Below, piece after piece: positions 9,671-18,951 of a stretch of 32,562 bases of DNA (positions are counted from its first letter, which is position 1; each line of letters starts with the position of its first letter). The DNA is from Roseovarius sp. (lineage in GTDB: Bacteria > Pseudomonadota > Alphaproteobacteria > Rhodobacterales > Rhodobacteraceae): NCBI GenBank assembly GCA_016278295.1, contig JADQCC010000106.1:1-32562 (forward strand), in the 5' to 3' direction. The position numbers were made by a program, and so were the translations under genes. Under the pieces are notes generated by a model, which had not been told where the DNA came from, did no database searches, and saw only the letters and a list, made by a program, of their open reading frames with translations.

Positions 9671-11194
9671 TCACCCGTCCCGAAGATCGTCGGGCAATAG
9701 CGCCGCGGGGATATTCTGGTACGATACCGGCCGCAGGAACCGGCGGATGCCGAGACTGCCGACCGACGTCGCGCCGAAATTCGTCGAGGCCGGGAACGGC
9801 CCGCCGTGGACCATCGCATCGGCCACCTCGACCCCGGTGGGAAAGCCGTTGGCCAGCACCCGGCCCGCCATCCGTTCCAGCACCGGCATCAGGGCGCGGG
9901 CGGCGTCGGTGTCGCCCGCCTCCATCTGCAACGTCACGGTCAGCTGGCCGACAAAGGATTTCGCGATCTCGCGCATCTCCTCCGGCGACGCAGCGCGGAT
10001 CAGGATGCCGGCAGGGCCAAACATCTCGTCCGCGAGGTCGGGATTGGCCAGCCATTCGGCCCCGGTGACCTCGAACAGGGCGGGCAGCCCGCAGCGGTCC
10101 GGGGCCTCCTCCGCCCCGGTCAGGCGGCGCGCGGATTTCGCGGTCCTGGCAACGGCGGCGGCATAGCCCTTGGCGGTGCCGCCCGTGAGCATCGGTTGCG
10201 GCCCGGTCTGTGCCAGCGCCGCAAGCGCGGCCTCGCGAAAGGCGTCGCCGTCGGGGCCTTCGGGCAGGACGACCACGCCGGGATTGGTACAGAACTGGCC
10301 GACGCCCAGATTGAGCGACCCGGCCCAGGCGGTGCCGGTCTCGGCGGCGCGTTCGGAAAGCGCCGCGGGCATCACAAGGACCGGGTTGATCGAGCCCATC
10401 TCGCCGTAGAACGGGATCGGTTCGGGGCGCGTCATGGCCAGATCGAAGAGTGCCTTGCCGCCCCGGAACGAGCCGGTGAAACCGACGGCGCGGATCAGCG
10501 GATGCTGAACCAGCGCCTCGCCCGCCTCGGTCGTGTTGGACTGGACGAAGCCGAAGGTGCCCTTGGGCATTCCGGTCCGCTCGATGGCCGCCGCGATCGC
10601 CTGTGCGACCAGCTCTCCGGTCGCGGGATGGCCGGGATGGCCCTTGTAGACGACGGGGCACCCGGCCGCGAGGGCTGCGGCGGTATCGCCCCCGGCGGTG
10701 GAAAAGGCCAGCGGGAAATTCGACGCGCCAAAGACGCCGACAGGGCCGAGCGGGCGCTGCATCAGCCGCAGGTCGGGGCGGGGCAGGGGCTGGCGGTCGG
10801 GCAATGCCTTGTCATGCCGCCGGTCGAGGTAATCGCCCTTGCGGATATGGTCGGCGAACATGCGCAGCTGACCGGTGGTGCGCCCGCGCTCCCCCTCCAG
10901 CCGCGCCTCTGGCAGACCGGTTTCGGCAGCACCGTGGGCGGTGAGCGCCGCGCCGCGCGCCTCGATCTCGTCCGCGATGGATTCGAGAAACCGCGCGCGG
11001 CTTTCGCGGTCGGTCCAGCCATAGGTGGCAAAGGCCGCCTCGGCGGCCTTGACGGCGGCGTCGATTTCCCCGGCCCCGCCACAATGGACCGGGACAGGGT
11101 CGCCGGTGACGGGGTCGGAGGTAAAGGCGGGGCCGCCGCCCACCCAATCGCCGGCGATCAGGTGTTTTCCAGTGACGGGCGCGCTATCCGGCAT
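9671..11194 (-). CDS. Aldehyde dehydrogenase, 2,5-dioxovalerate (alpha-ketoglutaric semialdehyde) dehydrogenase type
   Basis: LGPVGVFGASNFPLAFSTAGGDTAAALAAGCPVVYKGHPGHPATGELV, GSINPVLVMP, GQFCTNPGVVVLP catalytic-Cys region; typical of KGSADH enzymes. Confidence 0.9.
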   Translation of the reverse strand: MPDSAPVTGKHLIAGDWVGGGPAFTSDPVTGDPVPVHCGGAGEIDAAVKAAEAAFATYGWTDRESRARFLESIADEIEARGAALTAHGAAETGLPEARLEGERGRTTGQLRMFADHIRKGDYLDRRHDKALPDRQPLPRPDLRLMQRPLGPVGVFGASNFPLAFSTAGGDTAAALAAGCPVVYKGHPGHPATGELVAQAIAAAIERTGMPKGTFGFVQSNTTEAGEALVQHPLIRAVGFTGSFRGGKALFDLAMTRPEPIPFYGEMGSINPVLVMPAALSERAAETGTAWAGSLNLGVGQFCTNPGVVVLPEGPDGDAFREAALAALAQTGPQPMLTGGTAKGYAAAVARTAKSARRLTGAEEAPDRCGLPALFEVTGAEWLANPDLADEMFGPAGILIRAASPEEMREIAKSFVGQLTVTLQMEAGDTDAARALMPVLERMAGRVLANGFPTGVEVADAMVHGGPFPASTNFGATSVGSLGIRRFLRPVSYQNIPAALLPDDLRDG

Positions 11195-11205
11195 GTCAGC
11201 TCTCC

Positions 11206-12159
11206 TTACGTGGTAGGGTCGATAAATTCGGGCGCGTCGAGACGCCTGCCGAGGGTGAAGGCATCGGCGACCAGCACCATGGGGCGCAGGTCGACCTCGG
11301 ACGCGTTGCGCGCCAGCAGACGGGCAAATTCCGCGTAAAGCCCGTCATATTCGCCGTGAATGCCCGGCTCCTTCCAGCCTTCGCCCTGCTGCGCGCCGCC
11401 GTCGATTCTCATGATCGCGCCGCCCTGATCGAGGGTCAGCGTGCCCGCGTCAGTTTCAACGATCTGGCGCCAGAACGGGTCGCCATCATAGAGAAAATCC
11501 ACATCTGCCGTGACGAGCGGGCCATCGGGGCCGTCCATGCGGACCTCGGCCGCGATGGGGGTGTCGCAATTGCTCGGGAACCTCAGCTCCGCGCCGCTGA
11601 CGTGAACCTCGACAGGCAGGATTTCCGTGAGGATCGAGAACGCGTTGATCGTCGGATCAAAGACACCGAGGCCCCCGGCCTCCCATATCCAGCGCTGGCC
11701 GGGATGCCAGACGCGGACATCCTCCTTCCAGTCGATCCTGACCGATCTGATCCGCTTGTCCGCGAGCCACGCCCTGGCCGCCGGAACGCAGGCCGCGTGA
11801 CGGGAATGCCAGGTGGCAAAGAGGCTGAGACCCCTTTCCTTCGCCAGCGCCTCCAGCGCGTGAACGTCGGACAGGCAGGCCCCCGGCGGTTTCTCCAGCA
11901 TCACGTGGCGGCCTGCATCAAGCGCGGCGCGCGCCCCGGCATGGCGGACCTGCGGCGGGGTGCAGAAGCTGATGGCGGGGATGTCGCGGCGCGCCTCAAG
12001 CAGCGCCTCGACCGTTTCGTAATTCTCCACCCCCTCGGTCCCGCCGGAGCGGCTGACCGTCGCGGCCAGCTCAAAGGCGTCCGAGGCGGCAAGCGCGGGG
12101 ATATGCTGGTCGCGGGCGATCTTGCCGATGCCGACCAATGCGATCCTAGTGGCTGTCAC
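11206..12159 (-). CDS. Gfo/Idh/MocA-family oxidoreductase, likely D-galactose/L-arabinose 1-dehydrogenase
   Basis: GTG start; VTATRIALVGIGKIARDQHIPALAASDAFELAATVSR Rossmann motif, HVMLEKPPGACLSDVHALEALAKERGLSLFATWHSRHAACV; 14-nt overlap with the upstream dehydratase. Substrate inferred from context. Confidence 0.88.
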   Translation of the reverse strand: MTATRIALVGIGKIARDQHIPALAASDAFELAATVSRSGGTEGVENYETVEALLEARRDIPAISFCTPPQVRHAGARAALDAGRHVMLEKPPGACLSDVHALEALAKERGLSLFATWHSRHAACVPAARAWLADKRIRSVRIDWKEDVRVWHPGQRWIWEAGGLGVFDPTINAFSILTEILPVEVHVSGAELRFPSNCDTPIAAEVRMDGPDGPLVTADVDFLYDGDPFWRQIVETDAGTLTLDQGGAIMRIDGGAQQGEGWKEPGIHGEYDGLYAEFARLLARNASEVDLRPMVLVADAFTLGRRLDAPEFIDPTT

Positions 12160-13891
12160 GGGGCACCTCCCGTCCGCGGCATCCCTTGAGAAAGCCGAAA
12201 TCGGCCCCGATATCCGCACCCTCCACCGCGTCGTGGTAGAGACGGGTGTAGCCGCCATTGGCGGCGGGGGCCTCGGGGGGGCGCCATTCGGCGAGGCGGC
12301 TGGCGATTTCCTCATCGCTCAGATCGAGGTGGATGCGCCGCCCTTCCACGTCGATCTCGATCATGTCGCCGGTCCGCACGATGGCCAGCGGGCCACCGGC
12401 GGCGGCTTCGGGCGCGGTGTGCAGGACGACGGTGCCGTAGGCGGTGCCGGACATGCGGGCATCGGAAATGCGGACCATGTCGGTGATGCCCTTCCTGAGC
12501 ACCTTGGGCGGCAGGCCCATATTGCCGACCTCGGACATTCCGGGATACCCCTTGGGCCCGCAGTTCTTCAGCACCATGATGCAGGTCTCGTCGATATCGA
12601 GCGCATCGTCGCCGATCCTGGCCTTGTAGTCGTCGATATTCTCAAAGACGACCGCGCGCCCGCGGTGCTGCATCAGCGCGGGCGTGGCGGCCGAGGGTTT
12701 CAGGACTGCGCCGCAGGGCGCGAGATTGCCCCGGAGCACGGCGATACCGCCGGATGCGGTCAGCGCCCGGTCGGCGGGGCGGATCACGTCCTCGTTCCAG
12801 TTCACGGCGTCCTTGACCTCGTCCCAGACGGCCCCGCCGGAGACGGTCAGCGCATCGCGATGCAGCATCCCGGCCTCGCCCAGCCGCTTCAGCACGACGG
12901 GCAGGCCCCCCGCGTAGAAGAATTCCTCCATCAGGTACTTGCCCGAGGGCATCAGGTTCACGATCGTCGGCACGTCGCGGCCCAGCCGGTCCCAGTCATC
13001 CAGCGTCAGGTCGACCTCGACCCGACCGGCGAGCGCCAGCAGGTGGACAACCGCGTTGGTCGAGCCGCCGATCGCGCCGTTGGTGCGGATCGCGTTCTCG
13101 AATGCCTGCCGGGTCAGGATGTCCGATGGCTTCAGGTCGTCCTTGACCATCTGCACGATGCGCCGGCCGGTGAGCTGCGCCATGACCCGGCGGCGGGCAT
13201 CGACGCCGGGGATCGCGGCATTGCCCGACAGCGCCATGCCAAGCGCCTCGGCCATCGACGCCATGGTCGAGGCCGTGCCCATCGTGTTGCAGGTGCCCGA
13301 GGACCGGGACATCGCCTGCTCTGCCTCCAGGAAATCCTCCTGGCTCATCTTGCCGGCCTTGATGTCCTCGGACATCTGCCACAGCGCGGTGCCCGAGCCG
13401 ACGCGTTCGCCCCGGAACCAGCCGTTCAGCATCGGCCCGCCGGTCACGACGATCGACGGAATGTCGGTCGAGGCCGCGCCCATCAGCAGCGAGGGGGTGG
13501 TCTTGTCACACCCGACGAGCAGCACCGCCCCGTCGATCGGCTGCGCGCGCATCTGCTCTTCGACCGCCATCGCGGCGAGGTTGCGGTACATCATCGCCGT
13601 CGGTCGAAAGGTGTTCTCCGACGCGCTGAACACCGGCACCTCCAGCGGAAAGCCCCCGGCCTCCCACACCCCTGCCTTCACCTTCTCGGCCAGGTCGCGC
13701 AGGTGGCCGTTGCAGGGGGTCAGTTCCGACCAGGTGTTCAGGATGCCGATGACCGGGCGGCCATCGAACAGGTCATGCGGATACCCCTGGTTCTTGAGCC
13801 AGCCGCGGTGATAGATGTTATCCCGCGACGTGCCGCCATACCATTCCTGCGATCGCAGCCTTCTGGGCCACATGGCCGGTTTGAACGTCAT
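12146..13891 (-). CDS. IlvD/Edd-family dehydratase, likely L-arabonate (aldonate) dehydratase
   Basis: MTFKPAMWPRRLRSQEWYGGTSRDNIYHRGWLKNQGYPHDLFDGRPVIGILNTWSELTPCNGHLRDLAEKVK, GCDKTTPSLLMGAAS, SRSSGTCNTMGTASTM: Fe-S dehydratase signatures. Confidence 0.92.
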   Translation of the reverse strand: MTFKPAMWPRRLRSQEWYGGTSRDNIYHRGWLKNQGYPHDLFDGRPVIGILNTWSELTPCNGHLRDLAEKVKAGVWEAGGFPLEVPVFSASENTFRPTAMMYRNLAAMAVEEQMRAQPIDGAVLLVGCDKTTPSLLMGAASTDIPSIVVTGGPMLNGWFRGERVGSGTALWQMSEDIKAGKMSQEDFLEAEQAMSRSSGTCNTMGTASTMASMAEALGMALSGNAAIPGVDARRRVMAQLTGRRIVQMVKDDLKPSDILTRQAFENAIRTNGAIGGSTNAVVHLLALAGRVEVDLTLDDWDRLGRDVPTIVNLMPSGKYLMEEFFYAGGLPVVLKRLGEAGMLHRDALTVSGGAVWDEVKDAVNWNEDVIRPADRALTASGGIAVLRGNLAPCGAVLKPSAATPALMQHRGRAVVFENIDDYKARIGDDALDIDETCIMVLKNCGPKGYPGMSEVGNMGLPPKVLRKGITDMVRISDARMSGTAYGTVVLHTAPEAAAGGPLAIVRTGDMIEIDVEGRRIHLDLSDEEIASRLAEWRPPEAPAANGGYTRLYHDAVEGADIGADFGFLKGCRGREVPRDSH

Positions 13892-13899
13892 GTCGATCC

Positions 13900-14892
13900 T
13901 CAGAGCGTGCGGATTTCGGTGCGCGGACCGGGACGTCCGAGCGGCGTGAAGGCGAGCGTATTGCGCAGCGGCAGGCCAAACGGCATGGCCTCGATCTCGA
14001 AAATGTCGCCGTCGCGGGTCTGCACACCATCGGCGAAGGACAGCGTCGCGGTGCCGAACATATGGACATGCAGATCGCCGGGCTGCCGGAACAGGGGATA
14101 CTTGAAGTGGTGGTGTTCCAGATTGGCGATGGAGTGGCTCATGTTGGCCTCGCCGGACAGGAACGGCTTTTCGAAGATCACCTCGTTGCCCCGGCGGACG
14201 CGCGAGATGCCCTCGACGTGATCGGGCAACGCGCCGGTCAGCAGTTCCGGGCCGATGGCGGCGGGGCGCAGCTTGGAATGGGCGAGGTAGAGGTAATTGC
14301 GCCGCTCCATGACATGGTCCGAGAATTCGTTGGCCAGCGCCCAGCCCAGCCGGACCGGGGTGCCGTCGGGCGCGATCAGGTAGAGCCCGGCAATCTCGGG
14401 CTCCTCGCCGCCATCCTCGGCGAAATCGGGCGAGGCGAGGGCGCCGCCGGGGGCGACGAGCGCCGCGCCGTTGCCCTTGTAGAACCATTCCGGCTGGACC
14501 CCGGCATCGCCATTGGCGGGCTTGCCGCCGTCGATGCCCATCCGAAACATCTTCATGCTGTCGGTTTCGTCGTCGGTGGCTGTCTTGTGCATGTCGGCGC
14601 GGGCCGAGGCGGATCCCAGATGGGTCAGGCCGGTGCCGGTCAGGTGCAGATGCGCCGGGTCGGGATGGGTGACCGGCGGCAGCAGGCGGCCCGCCGCGTA
14701 GAGCGCGTCGAGATCCACCGCATCGCCCAGCCCGATCGTGGCGATCCGGTCGCGCAGCGACTGGCCGTTCCGCACGCATTCCAGGGCCACGGCATAGAGC
14801 GAGTGATCCGTGCGCACCTCGTAGGCTTCTGTCCCGTCGCGGGCAACGATCTGCGGCGTCCCGTCGTCGCGGGCATATTGCGAGAGCAGCAT
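13900..14892 (-). CDS. gguC: AraD1/GguC-family protein (FAH fold), likely 2-keto-3-deoxy-L-arabonate dehydratase
   Basis: MLLSQYARDDGTPQIVARDGTEAYEVRTDHSLYAVALECVRNG..., GIDGGKPANGDAGVQPEWFYKGNGAALVAPGGALASPDFAEDGGEEPEIAGLYLIAPDGTPVRLGWALANEFSDHVMERRNYLYLAHSKLRP; lies next to the chvE/gguAB-like genes as in the Agrobacterium locus. Confidence 0.85.
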   Translation of the reverse strand: MLLSQYARDDGTPQIVARDGTEAYEVRTDHSLYAVALECVRNGQSLRDRIATIGLGDAVDLDALYAAGRLLPPVTHPDPAHLHLTGTGLTHLGSASARADMHKTATDDETDSMKMFRMGIDGGKPANGDAGVQPEWFYKGNGAALVAPGGALASPDFAEDGGEEPEIAGLYLIAPDGTPVRLGWALANEFSDHVMERRNYLYLAHSKLRPAAIGPELLTGALPDHVEGISRVRRGNEVIFEKPFLSGEANMSHSIANLEHHHFKYPLFRQPGDLHVHMFGTATLSFADGVQTRDGDIFEIEAMPFGLPLRNTLAFTPLGRPGPRTEIRTL

Positions 14893-14896
14893 GGCG

Positions 14897-16102
14897 TTAT
14901 CCTTTCTGCTTGTTGAGGACGTCGAAGATCACGGCGGCGAGCAGGACCAGCCCCTTGATGACCTGTTGCCAGTCGATGCCGATGCCGAGGATCGACATGC
15001 CGTTGTTCATCACCCCCATGATGAAGGCGCCGACCACGGCCCCCACCACGGTGCCGACCCCGCCGGACATCGACGCGCCGCCGATGAACACCGCGGCGAT
15101 CACGTCCAGTTCGAACGCGACGCCGGCCTTCGGCGTGGCGGTGTTGAGGCGCGCGGCAAAGACCAGCCCCGCCAGGGCCGCCAGCATCCCCATGTTGGCA
15201 AAGGTCAGGAAGGTCAGACGCCTGGAGTTGATACCCGAAAGCGACGCCGCCTTTTCATTGCCGCCGATGGCGTAGATGCGGCGGCCGAACGTGGTGCGCG
15301 AGGTCAGAAAGGAATAGATCGCGATCAGCAGCGCCATGACGATGAAGACATTCGGCAATCCCCGGAAACCCGCCATCAGCCAGGACATGTAGACAAGCGC
15401 GAAAAAGATCAGCGCATTGCGCCCGGCGAAGAAGGAAAACGGCTCCGTCTCGACCCCGGCGGCGGTCTGGCGGGCGCGGTCGCGGATGGCGAGCCACAGC
15501 AGCAGCGCGGCCACGGCCACCCCGGCGAAGAGCGACAGCAGGTTCAGGGTTTCGCCGCCGAAGATGTCCGGCACGAACCCCGACGAGATCAGCCGGAATT
15601 GGGCCGGAAAGGGGCCCACGGACTGCCCGGCGAGCAGCCACAGGGTAAGGCCCTTGAAGACCAGCATCCCCGCCAGTGTCACGATGAAGGACGGGATTCG
15701 GAAATACGCCACCCAAAAGCCCTGAGCGGCCCCGATGGCGGCCCCCACGATCAGGCAGAGCACAGCGGCGGCAGGCCAGGGCATCCCCCAGTTCACGATC
15801 ATCACGGCGGCCAGCGCCCCGATAAAGCCCAGAACCGAGCCGACCGACAGGTCGATATGGCCGCAGACGATGACCAGCAGCATCCCCACGGCCATGATGA
15901 CGATGTAGGAGTTTTGCAGGATCAGGTTGGTCAGGTTCACCGGTTTGAGCAGGATGCCCCCGGTCGCGACCTGAAAGAAGGCCATGATCGCCACCAGCGC
16001 GACAAGGATGCCGTATTCCCGCAGATGCCCCTTGAGGAACTGCCAGCCGGATTTCGAGGTGCCGCCGCTCCGGCCAACGGTCTGGTTTGTGGTGTCGGTC
16101 AT
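14897..16102 (-). CDS. gguB: Multiple sugar ABC transporter permease (GguB/MmsB/XylH-like)
   Basis: LTNLILQNSYIVIMAVGMLLVIVCGHIDLSVGSVLGFIGALAAVMIVNWGMPW; VAFELDVIAAVFIGGASMSGGVGTVVGAVVGAFIMGVMNNGMSILGIGIDWQQVIKGLVLLAAVIFDVLNKQK. Confidence 0.92.
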   Translation of the reverse strand: MTDTTNQTVGRSGGTSKSGWQFLKGHLREYGILVALVAIMAFFQVATGGILLKPVNLTNLILQNSYIVIMAVGMLLVIVCGHIDLSVGSVLGFIGALAAVMIVNWGMPWPAAAVLCLIVGAAIGAAQGFWVAYFRIPSFIVTLAGMLVFKGLTLWLLAGQSVGPFPAQFRLISSGFVPDIFGGETLNLLSLFAGVAVAALLLWLAIRDRARQTAAGVETEPFSFFAGRNALIFFALVYMSWLMAGFRGLPNVFIVMALLIAIYSFLTSRTTFGRRIYAIGGNEKAASLSGINSRRLTFLTFANMGMLAALAGLVFAARLNTATPKAGVAFELDVIAAVFIGGASMSGGVGTVVGAVVGAFIMGVMNNGMSILGIGIDWQQVIKGLVLLAAVIFDVLNKQKG

Positions 16103-17631
16103 GCGTCTTCTCCCGACTTGACGATTCTGGACATGATCTTTTCCTGGCTGGCCGCGGCGGTCGGCATTTCGTCGACAAAGCGGCCTTCATTCATGACGTA
16201 GAGACGATCGGTGATCCCGAGCAACTCGGGCAGTTCGGAGGAGATCACGATGATCGCCTTGCCGCGCGCCGCGAGTTCGCGGATCAGCGTGTAAATCTCG
16301 AACTTGGCCCCCACGTCGATGCCGCGGGTGGGTTCGTCGAGGATCAGGATATCCGGGTCGGCGAACAGCCACTTGGACAGCACGACCTTCTGCTGGTTGC
16401 CACCCGACAGGTTGATCGTGGGTTGTTCGATGGAAGAGCACTTGATGGCCAGCTTCTTGCAATAGGTCCCGGCAACCTCACCCTCGCGGTGGCGATCGAC
16501 GATGCCATTGCGCGAGATGGCGGGCAGGTCGGCCAACGGCACGTTGCGCCGGATCGTGTGGTCCAGCACCAGGCCATAGGTCTTGCGGTCCTCGGTCGCG
16601 TAGGCCAGCCCGGCATTGATCGCCCGGCGCACGGTCGAGACGTCGGCGGGCGCGCCGTTGATCGTCACCTCTCCGCTGATGTCGCGGCCCCAGGACCGGC
16701 CGAAGAGACTCATGGCAAGCTCCGTTCGGCCCGCGCCCATGAGACCCGCGATGCCGAGCACTTCGCCCCGGCGAACGTCGAAGCTCACGTCGTTGACGAC
16801 GCGGCGTTCGGGGTGCAGGGGGTGTCTGACGGTCCAGTTGCGGACCTCCATCGCGACCTCGCCCGCGGTGTCTTTGCCCCTGGGCGGATAGCGGTCCTCC
16901 AGGGCGCGGCCGACCATGTTGCGGACGATATCGTTCTCGTCCACCCCGTCGGCACAGTTCATCCGGGCCACGGTGGCCCCGTCGCGCAGCACGGTGATCG
17001 TATCGGCGATCTTCTCGACCTCGTTCAGCTTGTGCGAGATCAGGATCGAGGTCAGGCCCTTGTCGCGGAAATCCATCAGGAGCCGGAGCAGCTTGGCGCT
17101 GTCGGTTTCATTGAGCGAGGAGGTCGGCTCGTCCAGGATCAGCAGCCGCACGTTCTTGGACAGCGCCTTGGCGATCTCGACCAGCTGCTGCTTGCCGAGG
17201 CCAAGATCATCGAGGATCGTCTCGGGGTTTTCGTCCAGACCGACGCGCGCCAAAAGTTCCGCTGCGCGCTCGTGCGTCTCGCGCCAGTCGATGATGCCGC
17301 CCCTGGCGCGTTCATTTCCCAGAAAGATATTCTCGGCCAATGACAGAAGCGGGATCAGCGCGAGCTCCTGGTGAATGATGATGATGCCGACCTCCTCGCT
17401 GTCGCGGATCGAGCGGAAGGCGCGCGGCTCTCCGTCATAGATGATCTCGCCATCGTAGGAGCCGTGCGGATAGACCCCCGAAAGCACCTTCATCAGGGTC
17501 GATTTTCCGGCACCGTTCTCGCCCACGAGGGCGTGGATCTCGCCTCTGGCGACAGAGAGCGTCACATCGTCGAGCGCCTTCACACCGGGGAATTCCTTGG
17601 TGATCCCGCGCATTTCAAGAATGATGGACAT
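16099..17631 (-). CDS. gguA: Multiple sugar ABC transporter ATP-binding protein (GguA/MmsA/XylG-like)
   Basis: MSIILEMRGITKEFPGVKALDDVTLSVARGEIHALVGENGAGKSTLMKVLSGVYPHGSYDGEIIYDGE; LSGGNQQKVVLSKWLFADPDILILDEPTRGIDVGAKFEIY; 4-nt overlap with the permease. Confidence 0.94.
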   Translation of the reverse strand: MSIILEMRGITKEFPGVKALDDVTLSVARGEIHALVGENGAGKSTLMKVLSGVYPHGSYDGEIIYDGEPRAFRSIRDSEEVGIIIIHQELALIPLLSLAENIFLGNERARGGIIDWRETHERAAELLARVGLDENPETILDDLGLGKQQLVEIAKALSKNVRLLILDEPTSSLNETDSAKLLRLLMDFRDKGLTSILISHKLNEVEKIADTITVLRDGATVARMNCADGVDENDIVRNMVGRALEDRYPPRGKDTAGEVAMEVRNWTVRHPLHPERRVVNDVSFDVRRGEVLGIAGLMGAGRTELAMSLFGRSWGRDISGEVTINGAPADVSTVRRAINAGLAYATEDRKTYGLVLDHTIRRNVPLADLPAISRNGIVDRHREGEVAGTYCKKLAIKCSSIEQPTINLSGGNQQKVVLSKWLFADPDILILDEPTRGIDVGAKFEIYTLIRELAARGKAIIVISSELPELLGITDRLYVMNEGRFVDEMPTAAASQEKIMSRIVKSGEDA

Positions 17632-17660
17632 GGGATGACCCGCGTTTTGGGAAAACGGCC

Positions 17661-17710
17661 GCCGGCCAAGGCCGGCGCGCCGGTCCGACCGACCGAAACC
17701 GGCCGGTCGG
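17661..17710. other. Two GC-rich hairpins between chvE-like and gguA-like genes
   Basis: GCCGGCC-AA-GGCCGGC (17661-17676) and CCGACCG-AAACCGGC-CGGTCGG (17689-17710) within the 17632-17718 gap. Confidence 0.55.
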
Positions 17711-17718
17711 GGAGGCGT

Positions 17719-18783
17719 TCACTTGATCTCGCTCTTCTCGTAATAGCCGCTGTCGACCAGCCGCTTCTCCCAGTTCTCGGCGGTTACCGGCACCGGTTCC
17801 AGCAGGTAGGACGGCACGACCTTGACGCCGTTGTCATAGGTCTCGGTGTCGTTGATCTCGGGCTCCCCGCCCTGCAAGAGCGCATCGACCATGCCGACCG
17901 TCACCCGGGCGAGCTCGCGGGTATCCTTGAAGATCGTCGAATACTGATCGCCCCGCAGGATCGCCTTGACCGAGGGGATCTCGGCATCCTGGCCGGTCAC
18001 GATCGGCATCTTCAGGTCGCCCGAGCCGTAGCCGACCCCCTGAAGCGATGAGATGATGCCGATGGACAGCCCGTCATAAGGCGACAGAACGCCATGAATC
18101 CGCTGTTCGGTGTAGTTGGCCGAGAGCAGGTTATCCATCCGCGCCTGAGCGACCGAGCCGTCCCAGCGAAGCGTGCCGACGGTGTCCATGCCCATCTGCC
18201 CCGAGACGATCTCGATCTCGCCCGAGTCGATCATCGGTTGCAGCACCGACATCGCCCCATCATAGAAGAAATAGGCGTTGTTGTCGTCCGGGCTGCCGCC
18301 GAAAAGCTCGACATTCCAGGGCTTTGTGTCGGGAAAGCGTTCCTTGAGACCGGCGACCAGGGTTTCGGCCTGCTGCACGCCGACCTTGAAGTTGTCGAAG
18401 GTGGCGTAATAATCGACATCGCCGCTGTCGCGGATCAGGCGGTCATAGGCGATCACCGGGATATCCATGGCGGCGGCATTGGCCAGCGCCGAGGTCAGCG
18501 TGGTGCCGTCGATCGCCGCGATCACCAGCGCATCGACGCCCTTGGTGATCATGTTCTCGATCTGCGCGAGCTGGTTTGGAATGTTGTCCTCCGCATATTG
18601 CAGATCGGTCCTGTAGCCCGCGTCTTCGAACTGCTTGACCATGTTATTGCCGTCGTCGATCCAGCGCGCGGATGACTTGGTGGGCATGGCGATGCCGACA
18701 TAGCCCTGATCCTGGGGCATGGCCGGGGTCGCGAGGACAAGCGCGAGTACGGTCGCGCCAAGGGCGCGTCTGGTGATTGCCAT
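17719..18783 (-). CDS. chvE: Multiple sugar-binding periplasmic receptor (ChvE-like)
   Basis: [123 protein letters not shown]. Confidence 0.92.
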   Translation of the reverse strand: MAITRRALGATVLALVLATPAMPQDQGYVGIAMPTKSSARWIDDGNNMVKQFEDAGYRTDLQYAEDNIPNQLAQIENMITKGVDALVIAAIDGTTLTSALANAAAMDIPVIAYDRLIRDSGDVDYYATFDNFKVGVQQAETLVAGLKERFPDTKPWNVELFGGSPDDNNAYFFYDGAMSVLQPMIDSGEIEIVSGQMGMDTVGTLRWDGSVAQARMDNLLSANYTEQRIHGVLSPYDGLSIGIISSLQGVGYGSGDLKMPIVTGQDAEIPSVKAILRGDQYSTIFKDTRELARVTVGMVDALLQGGEPEINDTETYDNGVKVVPSYLLEPVPVTAENWEKRLVDSGYYEKSEIK

Positions 18784-18889
18784 CTGAATTCCTCCCATCG
18801 TCCGCCCCCGCTCCTCCGCGGTTCTGGCGGTCCGGTTTTGTCCGCGCCCCGTGACTCGGGCCGCTTGCCAGCACCATGCGCGGCGTGGC

Positions 18890-18925
18890 TATATCAATCA
18901 AATTCGAAATGGCATAAATGATATA
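18890..18925. promoter_or_regulatory. Candidate LysR (GbpR-like) operator in the divergent intergenic region
   Basis: TATATCA (18890-18896) - 22 nt - TGATATA (18919-18925) perfect 7-bp inverted repeat in an AT-rich island between chvE-like (-) and LysR (+) genes; contains inner palindrome TTCGAA. Confidence 0.55.
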
Positions 18926-18951
18926 CCGAAATATATATATCGAGGAGTATC

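Noticed and set aside
12122-14221. 699-aa plus-strand ORF opposite the IlvD/Edd and AraD1-like genes
   Set aside because: Antisense shadow ORF from high GC3 codon bias; Arg/His/Gly/Asp-rich translation with no family motif, while the minus strand has clear enzyme signatures.
14891-17343. Long plus-strand ORFs (436 and 418 aa) opposite the GguA/GguB-like genes
   Set aside because: Antisense shadows of well-identified ABC transporter genes.
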